DNA from: Whalleya microplaca
Lineage: Eukaryota; Ascomycota; Sordariomycetes; Xylariales; Xylariaceae
Reading direction: 5' to 3'
Length of the DNA stretch: 64,000 bases
Assembly: GCA_022497155.1 (NCBI GenBank)
Contig: MU385740.1
Span: forward strand, 469,235 to 533,234
The notes beneath the pieces were generated by a model. It saw only the letters and a list, made by a program, of their open reading frames with translations. It searched no databases and had not been told where the DNA came from. The position numbers were made by a program, and so were the translations under genes. Shown one piece after another: positions 1-10,518 of the stretch (position 1 is the stretch's first letter; the number at the start of each line of letters is the position of its first letter).

Positions 1-381
1 TCTCCCTCCCTGATACTTCAATATTGCCGAGATCCCGCTAGTCGGGTTTCCATCTCTTTTTAGTTCACTTCGACTCCAGCGATACCACCACGAAGCACGA
101 AGGGGGAAGGGCTTCCTCCTTTCAAGCGACTATCGACATTCCAGTTTTAAGCAGCCAAAAAAACAACATTCGAATTATGGATCCACGCTCTCAACATCAG
201 CCGCCAGCGAGCGAGCGAGCGAGTAGCAGTAGTACAGCAGCAGAACACACATTTCCTTGCTGTCCCATATTCTTTGCTTTCTACTTTCTTCTTTTTCTCT
301 CCGACTCTTTCTCTCATGTTCAAATCCCCAATTGCCCCCGCGCGCCGGATGAACGTGACGAAGACGAAGGGGGGAATGGCG

Positions 382-405
382 CAGCAGCAGCAGCAGCAGC
401 AGCAG
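382..405 (+). repeat. CAG trinucleotide microsatellite, 8 units
   Basis: Eight uninterrupted CAG units are directly visible. In one plus frame they would encode a poly-Gln run, but the surrounding frame is short and has no recognisable domain, so I treat this as a non-coding microsatellite. Confidence 0.9.
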
Positions 406-423
406 CATGGCGAGCACGGAGAA

Positions 424-454
424 GGGGGGCAGGGCAGGGGAGGGGAGGGAAGGG
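424..454 (+). other. candidate G-quadruplex tract
   Basis: Six runs of three or more G are separated by one or two bases within 31 nt, which satisfies the G3+N1-7 rule for intramolecular G-quadruplexes. A second candidate with four G runs lies at 1179-1205. Folding is inferred from sequence only. Confidence 0.6.
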
Positions 455-2309
455 CCGGCCAAGGCCGAGGGCAAGGTCAAGGCGTTCCTAGGATGAGAGA
501 AATCTATCTGTCTGTTTTCCTGTTGTTCTTTACCTCTTTTACTTTTTTACAAAGCAGGATGCCATTCATGAAATGTCCCGCCCCAGAAGCAAATGATACC
601 TCTATGTCCTTTTATTTTATATCATCATCACTCTAGGCAAAAATCAAGTCGACACGAGATCGAAGGTCAGAGAGAAAAGAGAGGACAGAGGCTACTTATT
701 AAAGATACCATGCATGCAGCGGCAGCAATAGCGATGGTTGTTGAAGTTAGCGAAGAAAGAGGGGGGCGAGAGAGAACAAGAGGGGCTAGTCAATTGCCCG
801 GGGACTCGAGAACGCTTTTCCTCCCATGACCCATGACGACGTGAGGAGAGAAGAAGAGAAGAGCAGAGCAGAGAAGACAAGGAAGAGCTGAACGCCAATA
901 GCAGAAGGAATGGGAAAGCAGAGGAGAGAGAGAGAAAATCAGGAAGAGGGCACTTCGTTCGTTTTTCTCTCGAAGCGACGGAGCTGCTGCCTGCTTCTAT
1001 TGTGTTGATTGTGAGGCACGCTATATGTGTTGTGTTGTTGTTGTATGATAAAAAATCACGTAGTCGACTGACTGACTCATCGGCCCCGTTTTTACTTGAC
1101 TACCACTACCACTACCACCACCACTACTACTACTGATACGATACTACTTGTTACTATGTCTACTACGTCCGGTGACATGGGAAAGGGGGGCAAGGGGAAG
1201 GGGGGAGAATGTAGTCCCGGAGGTAGAGGAGAGAGACAGGGAGAGGCAGAGAGCGAGGTGTAGTCATAAATTTGATAATTGGCACCAATTATTTCGTTGG
1301 GCCACGCTGAATATTTAATGTTTTATGTACGAGTGAACGAGGTGAAGTTGTTGGTTCACTGCTTGCGTACTTATTGATACTTGCGGGCTTAGAAGTTTGA
1401 TGCTTACTACGAAATACATACAGGTAAGCCCAGGGCGACGGTGTCTACCCGGTTGAGTATCGTCGTAGCCTTTATGGATGTAAGTAGCTTCTCGATTTAT
1501 ACTTCGTTGTCTCGTCTGCTAGCACTGCTGCTCCAGTAATAAATGGAATTGTCAAGTGTAGCTCGCCGGATGGACTGAGGTTCCGTGTCGATGGCATAGA
1601 CCGTTTCCAAGATATATGTAGCCTCTAGTCTGTTTCGTGGATGTGGCATAGGATCTATCTTTCTTGAATAGGCAGAATAGTGGTAGTTTTTACTTGTCAT
1701 CACTCTCCTCATCGTGAGGTTCTCCGTCAGTTCACGTATGTACATACGCAATAAGCGGCCTTGATCTCATTATCAACTGATGATGATTATTCTTCTATGC
1801 TTGCTGCTTCGAGCCACTATCAAGCGATACAAATAAGTCACTCAACCAATCATCATAATAAGGAAGGCAATAGACAAAAGCCAGCCAGTTAATGTATATA
1901 GCTCCGTCTACTAAACCCATCCATTCATTTTCCCCGAACTCCTAAGACATAGGTATATACAGCGTATCAGCGTGTCAATATTTCATGTCTGTCTAGCTAC
2001 TGGAGACAAGGTAGACAGATAGGTAGGCAACCTAATAAAAGCTAGCTAGCGCTACCGATCCCATCCCAATCAGAGAAGCCAAGCCAAGTCAGGCAACCTA
2101 GGGGGAAGAAGCCCCTGGCTCAGATGAAGACGACGCAAAGCAAGAGAACTGTGGGGGGAAAAACACTCAATAAGCAAACAATAAACGCCTTCGGCTATGC
2201 AAAGATGCGGGAAAGTAACAGGTAGCCAGCGGATATATACAGCTTCAAAACAATAGGCAGTAGTCGTCATCCATCCCTTCATCCACCTATCCATCAACCC
2301 ATCAATCAA

Positions 2310-5300
2310 TCAATGCTCCATGAGTCCGATCCCACTGAACCCTCCACCTCCACCTCCCCTCGCCCTTCCACCGCCACCGCTCGCACCCGCCGTCGCACGC
2401 GATGTGCCGCTGGCGGTCCGACGGCCACCACCCGCCGCCTTCTTCTTACTGACGCCGGCCTGCGACTTGCCGCGGCCCGAGGAGGCGCCCGAGGTCCGGC
2501 GCGCCGATTTCGAGAAGGGCTGTTTGCCGCGCCAGGTCGAGGAAGCAGACTGAGCCGCGGCGGCGGAGGAGCCGGAGCGAGCGCGCGAGCGCGAGGACGC
2601 CTTCGGCGCGGGAGGCCGGCTGCGAGCAGGAGGACGGGGGAAGTAGGTTGATGTCTCGCCTTCGTCGATGTCTTCCATCTCGTAGTCGTCGTCGTCGGTG
2701 GTGAGAAGGTCGACCACGTCGTGGCTGCCGGATGCGCCGGCGGCGGGAGTAGTTTCGGGGCTCATGTCATCGCCCATGATCTCCTGGTATTCCCGGTGGT
2801 ACTGCTGGATGAGAGGCAACAAGTTCTTCCCGAATCTATCCACTTTGTCGTGGTTGATGCCCTGGATCGCATGCATCTTGTCCAGGGACACGGTCCACTT
2901 GATGGCCATCTCGCGGAGCTGCAGCTCCGAGAATATGGGCTGGGTCAGACCCTTCGAGTTCCGCAGCTTCTCCTCCAGGTTCTTGGCGGCCACGAAGAAG
3001 TTTTGCACGATGTCGTTGTGGATCTCGTTCAGTTGCGCGTTGCTCATGCGCACATCGTGTGATATTGGTGGGCCTACGTGTTTCTGCTGCGTTCGGCGCT
3101 TGGATCGAGGGGGTGGCATCTTCTCGAAATCATCATCCGATTCATCGTCGTCGGCGACAACGAATCCGTCGCGAGCATACCCACTGGTGAACCTTGAAAA
3201 GTCGTCCTCGCTTTCTTCATTGTCCGAGGTTGCTACCGCCTTCCCCTTCTTTTTCCGTCTCTTCTCTCGAACGGGTGATGACACATTCGTTGACGGTGGG
3301 TGGCGCTTAGTCGCAGGCGCTGCCGGCTTGGAGAGCAATGTCTGCACTTTGGAAGTGCCCCTCTGACTATCGTTGTTCTTAACTCGGGTAGTCAGAAAGA
3401 GTTTTCGGCGGTTGTTGAGGAAAGCATATGCCTGGCTTCCACTCTACAAGAATATGGTTAGTGAATGACATCGAATATGGTCCAAGTTGCTTACTCTGAA
3501 ATATTGAACGGCGATCTTGACTTTCCTATTGATAACATTGTCTTCCTTTAAGGCTTTCTCAGCAACAAGCCGGTCGATAATACGATGTATTTCGTGCCTC
3601 GGTACTTTCTTGGCTATCCCGTAGTACTCCTCGGCCCCTGGCTTGAATTCAGATTTCTTTCTCCCCGCCAAGAAGTCTGAACATTGGTTGAGAGTAAGTC
3701 TGCCTTGAGACTTTATAGTTACCAAGACAGCCACCGCGTACTCGGTGAAATCTTGTTGCTCGAAGACGTCATTAGCCTGGCAGTTGTCACAGGTTGCACC
3801 ACACTCTGCTTTACTAAACGACTCGCCAAAGTAGCGCAGGATTTCAACACGGCGGCAGTCACTCTGGTTATCGCAGAAAGCTGTCACGGTGTTGAGCATG
3901 TTTCTCTGCCTCTCCTTCTGCACCTCACTGCCGTCGCCATCGTTGATCATCTTCCGAAGTGACGTAACATCCCCATAGCCAAAATACAAATAACACTCGG
4001 ACGGGTTGCCGTCTCGGCCGGCACGTCCAGTCTCTTGGTAATACCCTTCGAGACTTTTTGGAATAGACTGGTGGATAACGAAACGAACATCAGGTTTATC
4101 GATCCCCATCCCGAAAGCGATGGTTGCAACAACAACCTTGATTTTGCCTTTCTGCCACTCTTTCTGGATGCGTGGCTTGTCCTTGGCATCTACGCAGGCA
4201 TGATAATGATGAGCTGCTATGCCGTGACCCCTCAGCTTCTTTGCAATGTTCTCTGCCGACTTGCGAGAAAGGGTGTAAACAATCCCTGTCATCCCATCAT
4301 ATTTCGTGCTGATTAGCTCGGCAATGGTTTCGACGTTGTTTTTCTCCTTTTTCAAGACCGTGTAGAAGAGGTTGGGACGGTTAAAGCTCTGAGAGAACTC
4401 TTCGCATTGTTCAATGCCCAGATTATGTTTAACGTCCATGATGACATTCTGAGTTGCAGTAGCCGTCAAAGCCATCAGAGGCACCCCAGGGAATCTCTCT
4501 CGAAAGTTGCCGAGTTCTTTATAGTCGGGTCGGAAATCGTGGCCCCATTGGCTTACACAATGAGCTTCGTCAATGACGAGACGCGCAAGTTTCTTGTTCC
4601 GATATAGTGTGTTTAGACCATCCAGGAAAGCGTTGCTCTTGTTGATCATTTCAGGAGTAACGTAAAGAAGCTGCAGCCACTGTTCGGGGTAACGTTCTGT
4701 TAATTTCGCCATGATATCATTACGTTGTCTTGTCGTGCGTTCGCCGCAGAAAGTATCTGCTTGGATGTTCAGTGCGCTGAGATGGTCTACCTGGTCCTGC
4801 ATCAAACTGATGAGGGGCGACACCACAACAGTGACACCTTGCGTCTTCCCGCTGCTTATGACAGCTGGCAATTGGTAGCAGAGGGACTTTCCACCTCCAG
4901 TAGGCATCAGAATAAAGGCATCCTTCCCTGAAAGCGTTGCATCGATGGCCTCTAGCTGGTTATGCCTGAACCCAGTCATTCTGAACCTGTCTTTGAGTGC
5001 TTTTCTCACATCTTTAAACCATGGACGATTCCTTAGTTCCCGAGGAATCTGTGCCTTTGATGATGGATCCACGATCTTTGCAACAGATGACTTCTCTTTT
5101 CGCATAATAGTATTGCCTGATGTTTCCGAGAGTACAGGCCGGTGAGATTTGGCTTGCCTACTCTCCAACGATGACTGCTGATGGTCGTATTCCTTTGCAA
5201 ACTGGGCCATGTCAACATCATCACTATAATCGCTCTGGTAGTCTTGGTGGCGGCTTGACGACGCTTTGGCTGGACTCTTGCGACTCTTTGCGCTTGCTAC

Positions 5301-7842
5301 TGAAGGAATTATCGTCGTCTTCTTGGGTGTCCGGTGCCGAAGTTGAGGCAATGGATCCTCAAAAAAATCGTTGCCATCATCTGAAAAGGGGTAGTTTTCT
5401 ATGTCCAAGTCCACAGGGGATTTCTGGCGTGTTGGGCTTCTTGCGAGTTCGCTTCTAGGTATAGGGAACGAGGGTTGTCGGCTAATGATCTCTTCATATC
5501 CGCGAGCTGGAGAAGGAATTCGACGGCGGTGCCGCCCCACTGAACTCTGCACCGGCGCTTCATCATAAGCCGGTTCTGGTCGGAAGGTGTTTACTTCCTG
5601 GGGTAACTGGGTCTGAAGGATGACCTGGGTGCTCCCCCGTGGAACTGCGGTGGTCTCTCTCGAAAAGTTCGGCGGTGGTACACTTCGGGTAGGTTGAGTT
5701 GCTCTTACAATGGGCTCGGCACGTTCTGCTTCGGGAACATGAGACTTGATATTCGCGAACACGGTTGGATCATTGATGCCCGCCCTCAAAAGGCTATCCT
5801 GCAATGTCAATTGGCGTCCCTGGAGTAGACTATTCAACTCGGCAAGACGAGCCTCATCGTCGTCCGTGTTGAGATCCTGTTCATAATTATCCGAAATTCG
5901 CGATATCAAAGCATCTCTCTTGATTTGAATATCCTCGTACAATCGATATTCACCAGAAAGAGCTTCCAAAGCTGCTTGCTCTCGGACCAGGAGCTCTTTC
6001 TCCTGTTTGAGTCGGCTTCTAGGCTCGCGGTCATCCCTCAAGAGTGACTGTGTATAAGCCTCCTTATTTTGCTGCAATCGCTCGGAAATGGTCCTCTTAT
6101 TCGCTTCGATGATTGAAGGCTGAGCTAAGAATAAGTGTAGGATAGCGGATTTCTCTTCGTTACCAATGCGGAGGTTCGTCTGACTCATAGGCTGCAATTC
6201 CTGCGGGAGTGCCGCCTCAGAATTAACACGATGGCTTTTGTTTGGGCTAGGAGATGTAGCTTTCTCACGCCTCCTAGGCGAACGAAAAGGCGTACGCCCC
6301 TCACCTGGTGCGGTTTGGCGCGGCTTTGAAGGGGTATCATAAGCGACAACATCATCTATATCATGTGATCTTTGCATTGATGCTCTAGGACGGCTACTGG
6401 AATGGGCAGTGCTAGCCGGGGCATTGTAAGCTGGCGGTGTCATGAACTCGTCATCGGAGTCCTGGATAACGCGATCATCATGCTTTGTAGTTCGAGACCG
6501 CGGTGTTTTCCATACGTTGGGACTGTTCGAACTCTTTTGAGGGACTGCGTCCTGAGAAGGAGGTGCATCCTGCCCTTCATCAATAGTAATCAACTCGTCA
6601 AAAGCTCTGTTTTTCCGCGGTGTTTTGAGTGGGGACCGCTTTGCAGCGTGTTGAGACATTTGAGACACAAAGAATGAGTCGCTCGAAAGGTCAGTCTCTG
6701 ATTTTGCCTGAAGTTCTGTCTCTTTCTCTGTCGTATCCGGGACTCGAGACGGTGTTTGGCTACTTCGAATCTTCTGCTTTGTCTTTGCCGGCGACCTAGT
6801 GTGAGATCTTCTATTCCGACTCTGCAGTATTTCATCGTCACTAAGGAGCTCGTAGATATCCGGAAAGTCATCGGTAGTTGTCGCCGTAGGCGGCTGGCTG
6901 ATCTGGTCGCTTTTCCGTTTCTTCCCCCGCTTAGGGGTCAATGGCTCTGGCCGCGTAGCGTGCTCTTCTTCCCATATCATGGCATCACTCCCAAATGCAA
7001 CGGAATTCTCTGTGGTCGGGACTGGTTCCGGCCGTGATGCATAGTCTTCCTGCCATATCATCACATCACTTCCAAATACAGTCGAGTCCTCTCGTGCAGA
7101 AACGGGCTCCGGCCGCGCGGCAAAGTCTTCCCGCCATAACCTAACAGTGCTTCCAAATGCAACTGAGCTAGGCGAAGTGTGTGGGTCGTCCCGGGTCAGA
7201 TCGACTGTATCGAAAGCATGATCGCGCGCCAACGTCGGGCCTGGGGTCATAAAAGGATTTCCTGATCTTCCCTCGAGCTTCCGATGCTGAGGGGATGTCT
7301 TTTTCTTAGTCGATCTCGCAGCAGCTTCTGTCTCTTCTTTAGCAGCATCCTAGATTATGGGAGGATAAGTAGCTCTGACCTGAGTTCTTGAGCAAGGCAG
7401 TATATTCTTTTGTAAGCGACCCCGCGCCCCTCGTAGAGTTCGTAGAGGTCGGCGTCAGCAGCTGCTCCTGCCACAGGACAAGATTCGGCCGGCTTGAACC
7501 AGACTTGGATACTAATCGTCCCATCGTCCCTCCTGCTACCTGTCTATCAGGTGCCTCGTGCGGTCTCGCCACCGGTTCCGCGGCCCCATCAGTCAGCCCT
7601 AATCGCTCAGTCCGAGTATCTGGGAGCGTTGGATATAACGATGGCGCAGATGGCGCAGATGTCCCGCTCGTACGCGTTTCGAGGTTCAGATCTATGGAGG
7701 AAGGGAACGATGACGTTATATCATCGGGTGACGACCCGTCAGGCTGATCGCGAGCGGGCGGCAGAACAGGCGCGTTTGGCGCGGTTAGGGAAACGTTAGC
7801 AAGCAGCCAAGTTAGGTGGTCGTGAAGATTGTTTCGAGTCAT
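2310..7842 (-). CDS. qde-3: RecQ-family DNA helicase (Sgs1/BLM/QDE-3 type)
   Basis: ATP-dependent 3'-5' DNA helicase of the BLM/Sgs1 group, acting in the nucleus on recombination intermediates and stalled forks. In Neurospora the orthologue QDE-3 also serves quelling. Model: exons 7842-7380, 7327-3495 and 3443-2310, giving about 1809 aa; the 51-nt intron 3494-3444 is clear, while the first intron could instead end 9 nt earlier. The start at 7842 gives the MTRNNL N terminus that I recall from fungal QDE-3 proteins. A long disordered N-terminal region precedes the core: Walker A MPTGGGKS (about residue 964), DEAH (about 1074), the ATTATAT-like LTATATQ motif, QETGRAGRDG, an RQC zinc-binding Cys set (CRRVEILRYFG to CDNC) and an HRDC-like domain at about 1560-1660. 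The tail is Ser/Gly/Arg-rich. Length suits the family. Confidence 0.95.
6930..7163 (-). repeat. three-copy 27-residue repeat inside the RecQ N-terminal region
   Basis: Three consecutive 81-bp units within the helicase coding sequence encode the pattern (V)xFGSxxxxWxExxAxRPEP. Spacing of the conserved Phe is exactly 27 residues in both intervals. The third copy runs into a basic KRGKKRK stretch that could be a nuclear localisation signal. Trp and acidic residues flanked by Arg-Pro suggest a short linear binding motif, but the partner is unknown. Confidence 0.85.
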
Positions 7843-9195
7843 GAAGATGTGTTATAACTCGAGTTCAACAGAGGCCCCATAGGAAATTGAGATTGATTGA
7901 CATGCGGAACCCTTCAAATGACGGCGGTTTGTCGTGGGGATAATGTGTCGCGTTGCCGCCTAGATATTCCTCCAGGGCCGATTTGACGATGATCCCCCGA
8001 GAAGCTCGAGCCAGGTTGGTACAAGTCGCGAGACCAGGTGATTTCAATTTAATTTGCCAATTCAGTACTAAGTACTTGTGGCTGTGCTATTTCCCTGTGG
8101 CGCCAAAATGCTTTACGTGCTGCACATTGACCAATTATACCCGCCTGCTCACAGATGCCATGTACTAAGTATATATTATTGGTTGCTACAATAACAATAG
8201 TCAAAAGTTAGGTAACTCATCATGTATACATGACCAGATTGACTTGTGATATCTGGTTTTCCAAAAACACTAATTTCACTATGACAGATCATTAAATTAT
8301 CTATCGCTGTGGCTAAGTGCTCCGGCAATCTCTTTACCTATATCTCTAATTCCATCGGCAACCCTAACTGTATACTCGACTGGGTAGATCCTTAACCTAC
8401 GGGAAAATATATACTCAACAATACTACACTACAAATAAAGATATGTCTTTAAATAATCAAAAAAAAAAAATCAAGAGACATGATGTGAAAGATACTCGAT
8501 AAGATGAAGGTCATACCTACTGACATGCACAAAACAAATTAACATGTAAAGGAAGGCTGGAGCCGACTTAGTCGAGCCGTATTAGACAATTATATAGTGT
8601 TCAATTATAAGTTTGGTCATGAAAGAAAATCAGACTATTGAATCGCAATCCTTCAATGTTCTTACACACTAAAGACGGTAGAATACCAAGGAAACGATGA
8701 ATTATATTTACTGACGGTTACATAAGCACCGAAGTCTAAATTTAATATTTTCCAGTTATACAACCTGGGGTCAAATCAGGACTATGCCTCATTCATATCA
8801 TACAGTCTTTCATAATGCCCATACCAGTAAAGAACACCGAGTATACAATAATAGTATGCAATAAGCTAAGTTACAAGATCCACAATTCATATATATGCCT
8901 TCGGTAGGTAAAAGTATCTTGCCTATGCAAAATATTTATTACTTCTAAGCAAAGGTATGGACCATATGTATTATTCTTCGAAGGCGTCATTGGGTAAGGT
9001 ATATCTGATGTCTGTTATGATGAGCTATTGGCAATGCTTCAAGCTTACATAAACTATTTGTATTAAATAGCCGTAGGACAAAGTCCTTTTTAAGAGGCCC
9101 ACACTATCACATCTTCAAGGCTTCTAATTCTATGCTAGCTTCTATCAAGTCTATCTATTTTGAGTGTTCTGCATACCGAACTGTTGAACAACGAT
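7843..9195. other. intergenic, AT-rich, no supported gene
   Basis: This holds the upstream region of the RecQ gene and the downstream region of the DUF1275 gene. From about 8,160 to 9,150 the sequence is visibly AT-rich with no frame that looks coding. I see no LTR or terminal repeat in it. Confidence 0.6.
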
Positions 9196-10164
9196 CTAAC
9201 ACGCATTCTCACCATCGGTCCTCCTCTCTTTTTCAGTACCATTGAAGAAAAACATGCCCGTGACAAGCAACTTCCCACCCGCCGATACAAAGATCGCCAC
9301 CGCCGACCCAGCGGTCTTATAGATCCCCGCGCCCGCCAGCGATCCCATGACCAGCGTGAAAAGGAACAAAACCCGGCGCGTGCGCGCCTTGTTATCGAGC
9401 TTGAACAGCTTCGGGTCGATCATCAAGTCGACCCAGGCCGCCGTCGCCATCGCCGTGGTGATCTCCGTCAGCGCGAAGGTGCGGGGCGCCACGACCTGGC
9501 TGCCGGAGGCGAACGCGAGCAGGCTGACGACGAGCACGGCGCCGGTGTCCTGGATGGCGGTGCCGTGTCGGTACTGGATGGCGCCGGCGGCGAAGACCAG
9601 GCACGTCTGGATGCAGTTGCAGACGATGAGCCAGCACCGCCGTCTGGGGCCGACGATGTGCCCGATTTGCCCCGTCACCCAGTTGCCTACCAGGAAGAAG
9701 CCGAGCGCGGCGCCGATGTTGGCTGTGAAGAACATTTCGCCGTTGAGCTCGGGCAGGATGATGGCTAGCATCAGGAAGACGGTGTTGCCGGTCTGGTTCG
9801 AGGCGAAGCAGTGGAAGTCGGGGAAAGATATGGCGTCTTGGATGCCGATACAGCTGTGAACGCAAGTTAGTTACTAGCTGATATGAAGGGGGGTTCTTGT
9901 AAGTGGAGAACCAAGAGCATGGACTTTTCTAGAAACTCGACTTGTATAGTTTCGAGTTGGGGGAAGTGCTTACAATGTCAAAATGATTAATTCCAACTCG
10001 ATAAACGTCGAAGCAGCAACAGGTTGTTGCACGTATCTCCACGCTCGAGAAGCATTTGAAGATGGGTCTTGTGAGTCTTGAGGCTTACAGCTAGGTGCTG
10101 GTGTGTTCTCTGCCCGCTTCTCTTGTTCGGAGGGATCGGCAGTTTGGTCCATTATAGGGTCCAT
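9196..10164 (-). CDS. DUF1275 (YoaK-family) integral membrane protein
   Basis: Fungal member of the DUF1275/YoaK family, polytopic membrane proteins of uncertain transport function. Two exons, 10164-9974 and 9853-9196, with a 120-nt intron (GTAAGC donor, CACAG acceptor), give about 282 aa. The N-terminal 40 residues are hydrophilic. Across the splice site the protein reads DAISFPDFHCFASNQTGNTV, matching the family hallmark (D-A-V-S-F ... SNQTGNTV). Several hydrophobic segments follow, including ANIGAALGFFLVGNWVTGQI and VLFLFTLVMGSLAGAGIY. The next gene with a transport role is the nitrate transporter about 3.6 kb away; I see no evidence that the two are linked functionally. Confidence 0.88.
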
Positions 10165-10500
10165 TTTGGAGTTGATATTTTACGACTGGCAAGACAAAGT
10201 TGAAAGTATTCGGGCAGATGGTTTACAAACACGAGAAGAAAGAACAAGGAAACTCACGAAATCCATCAGTGAGAAGCGGTCAAGTATCATTTACTTTACA
10301 ACAGACTTACAACTCAACGACTTGGCTGCATCGGCAACAAACAACTGGGGAGTCTGGGCGGCTCACGGAGAGATCAGATTCCTTAGCCATTGCTAGAATG
10401 CCGGCACTCAAGTAAGGGCCTCTACTTCAGTATGCTCACCGACAACCGCCTTATTAGAAGTGTCATAGTTTATGAGCCTCGACGGATTTCGATGGGCCTA

Positions 10501-10518
10501 TTCGGTGGACCATCCGAA
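10501..10518. promoter_or_regulatory. inverted TTCGG-N8-CCGAA, candidate zinc-cluster factor site
   Basis: The 5-bp arms TTCGG and CCGAA are separated by 8 bp, about 340 bp upstream of the DUF1275 start. Fungal Zn2Cys6 regulators typically bind spaced CGG/CCG half-sites. Whether this site is used is inference. Confidence 0.3.

Larger units (their letters stand above)
1..2309. other. intergenic, low-complexity, no supported gene
   Basis: No reading frame here looks like a conserved protein. The short frames are compositionally biased (poly-Gln, Ser/Arg-rich) and follow simple-sequence tracts. Visible are a CAG run, G-rich tracts, a TAC/CAC-rich microsatellite near 1088-1135 and a GA-rich stretch near 840-950. 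It could be the 5' region of a gene to the left or the distal 3' region of the RecQ gene to the right. Confidence 0.6.

Noticed and set aside
177..636. Overlapping plus-strand frames with poly-Gln/poly-Ala runs as a possible gene
   Set aside because: The text comes from a CAG microsatellite and G-rich tract; there is no domain, and overlapping frames look equally biased.
9392..9865. Long Arg/His-rich frame antisense and out of phase within the DUF1275 gene
   Set aside because: It is a GC-rich shadow of the DUF1275 coding exon, which has the family motifs and membrane segments.
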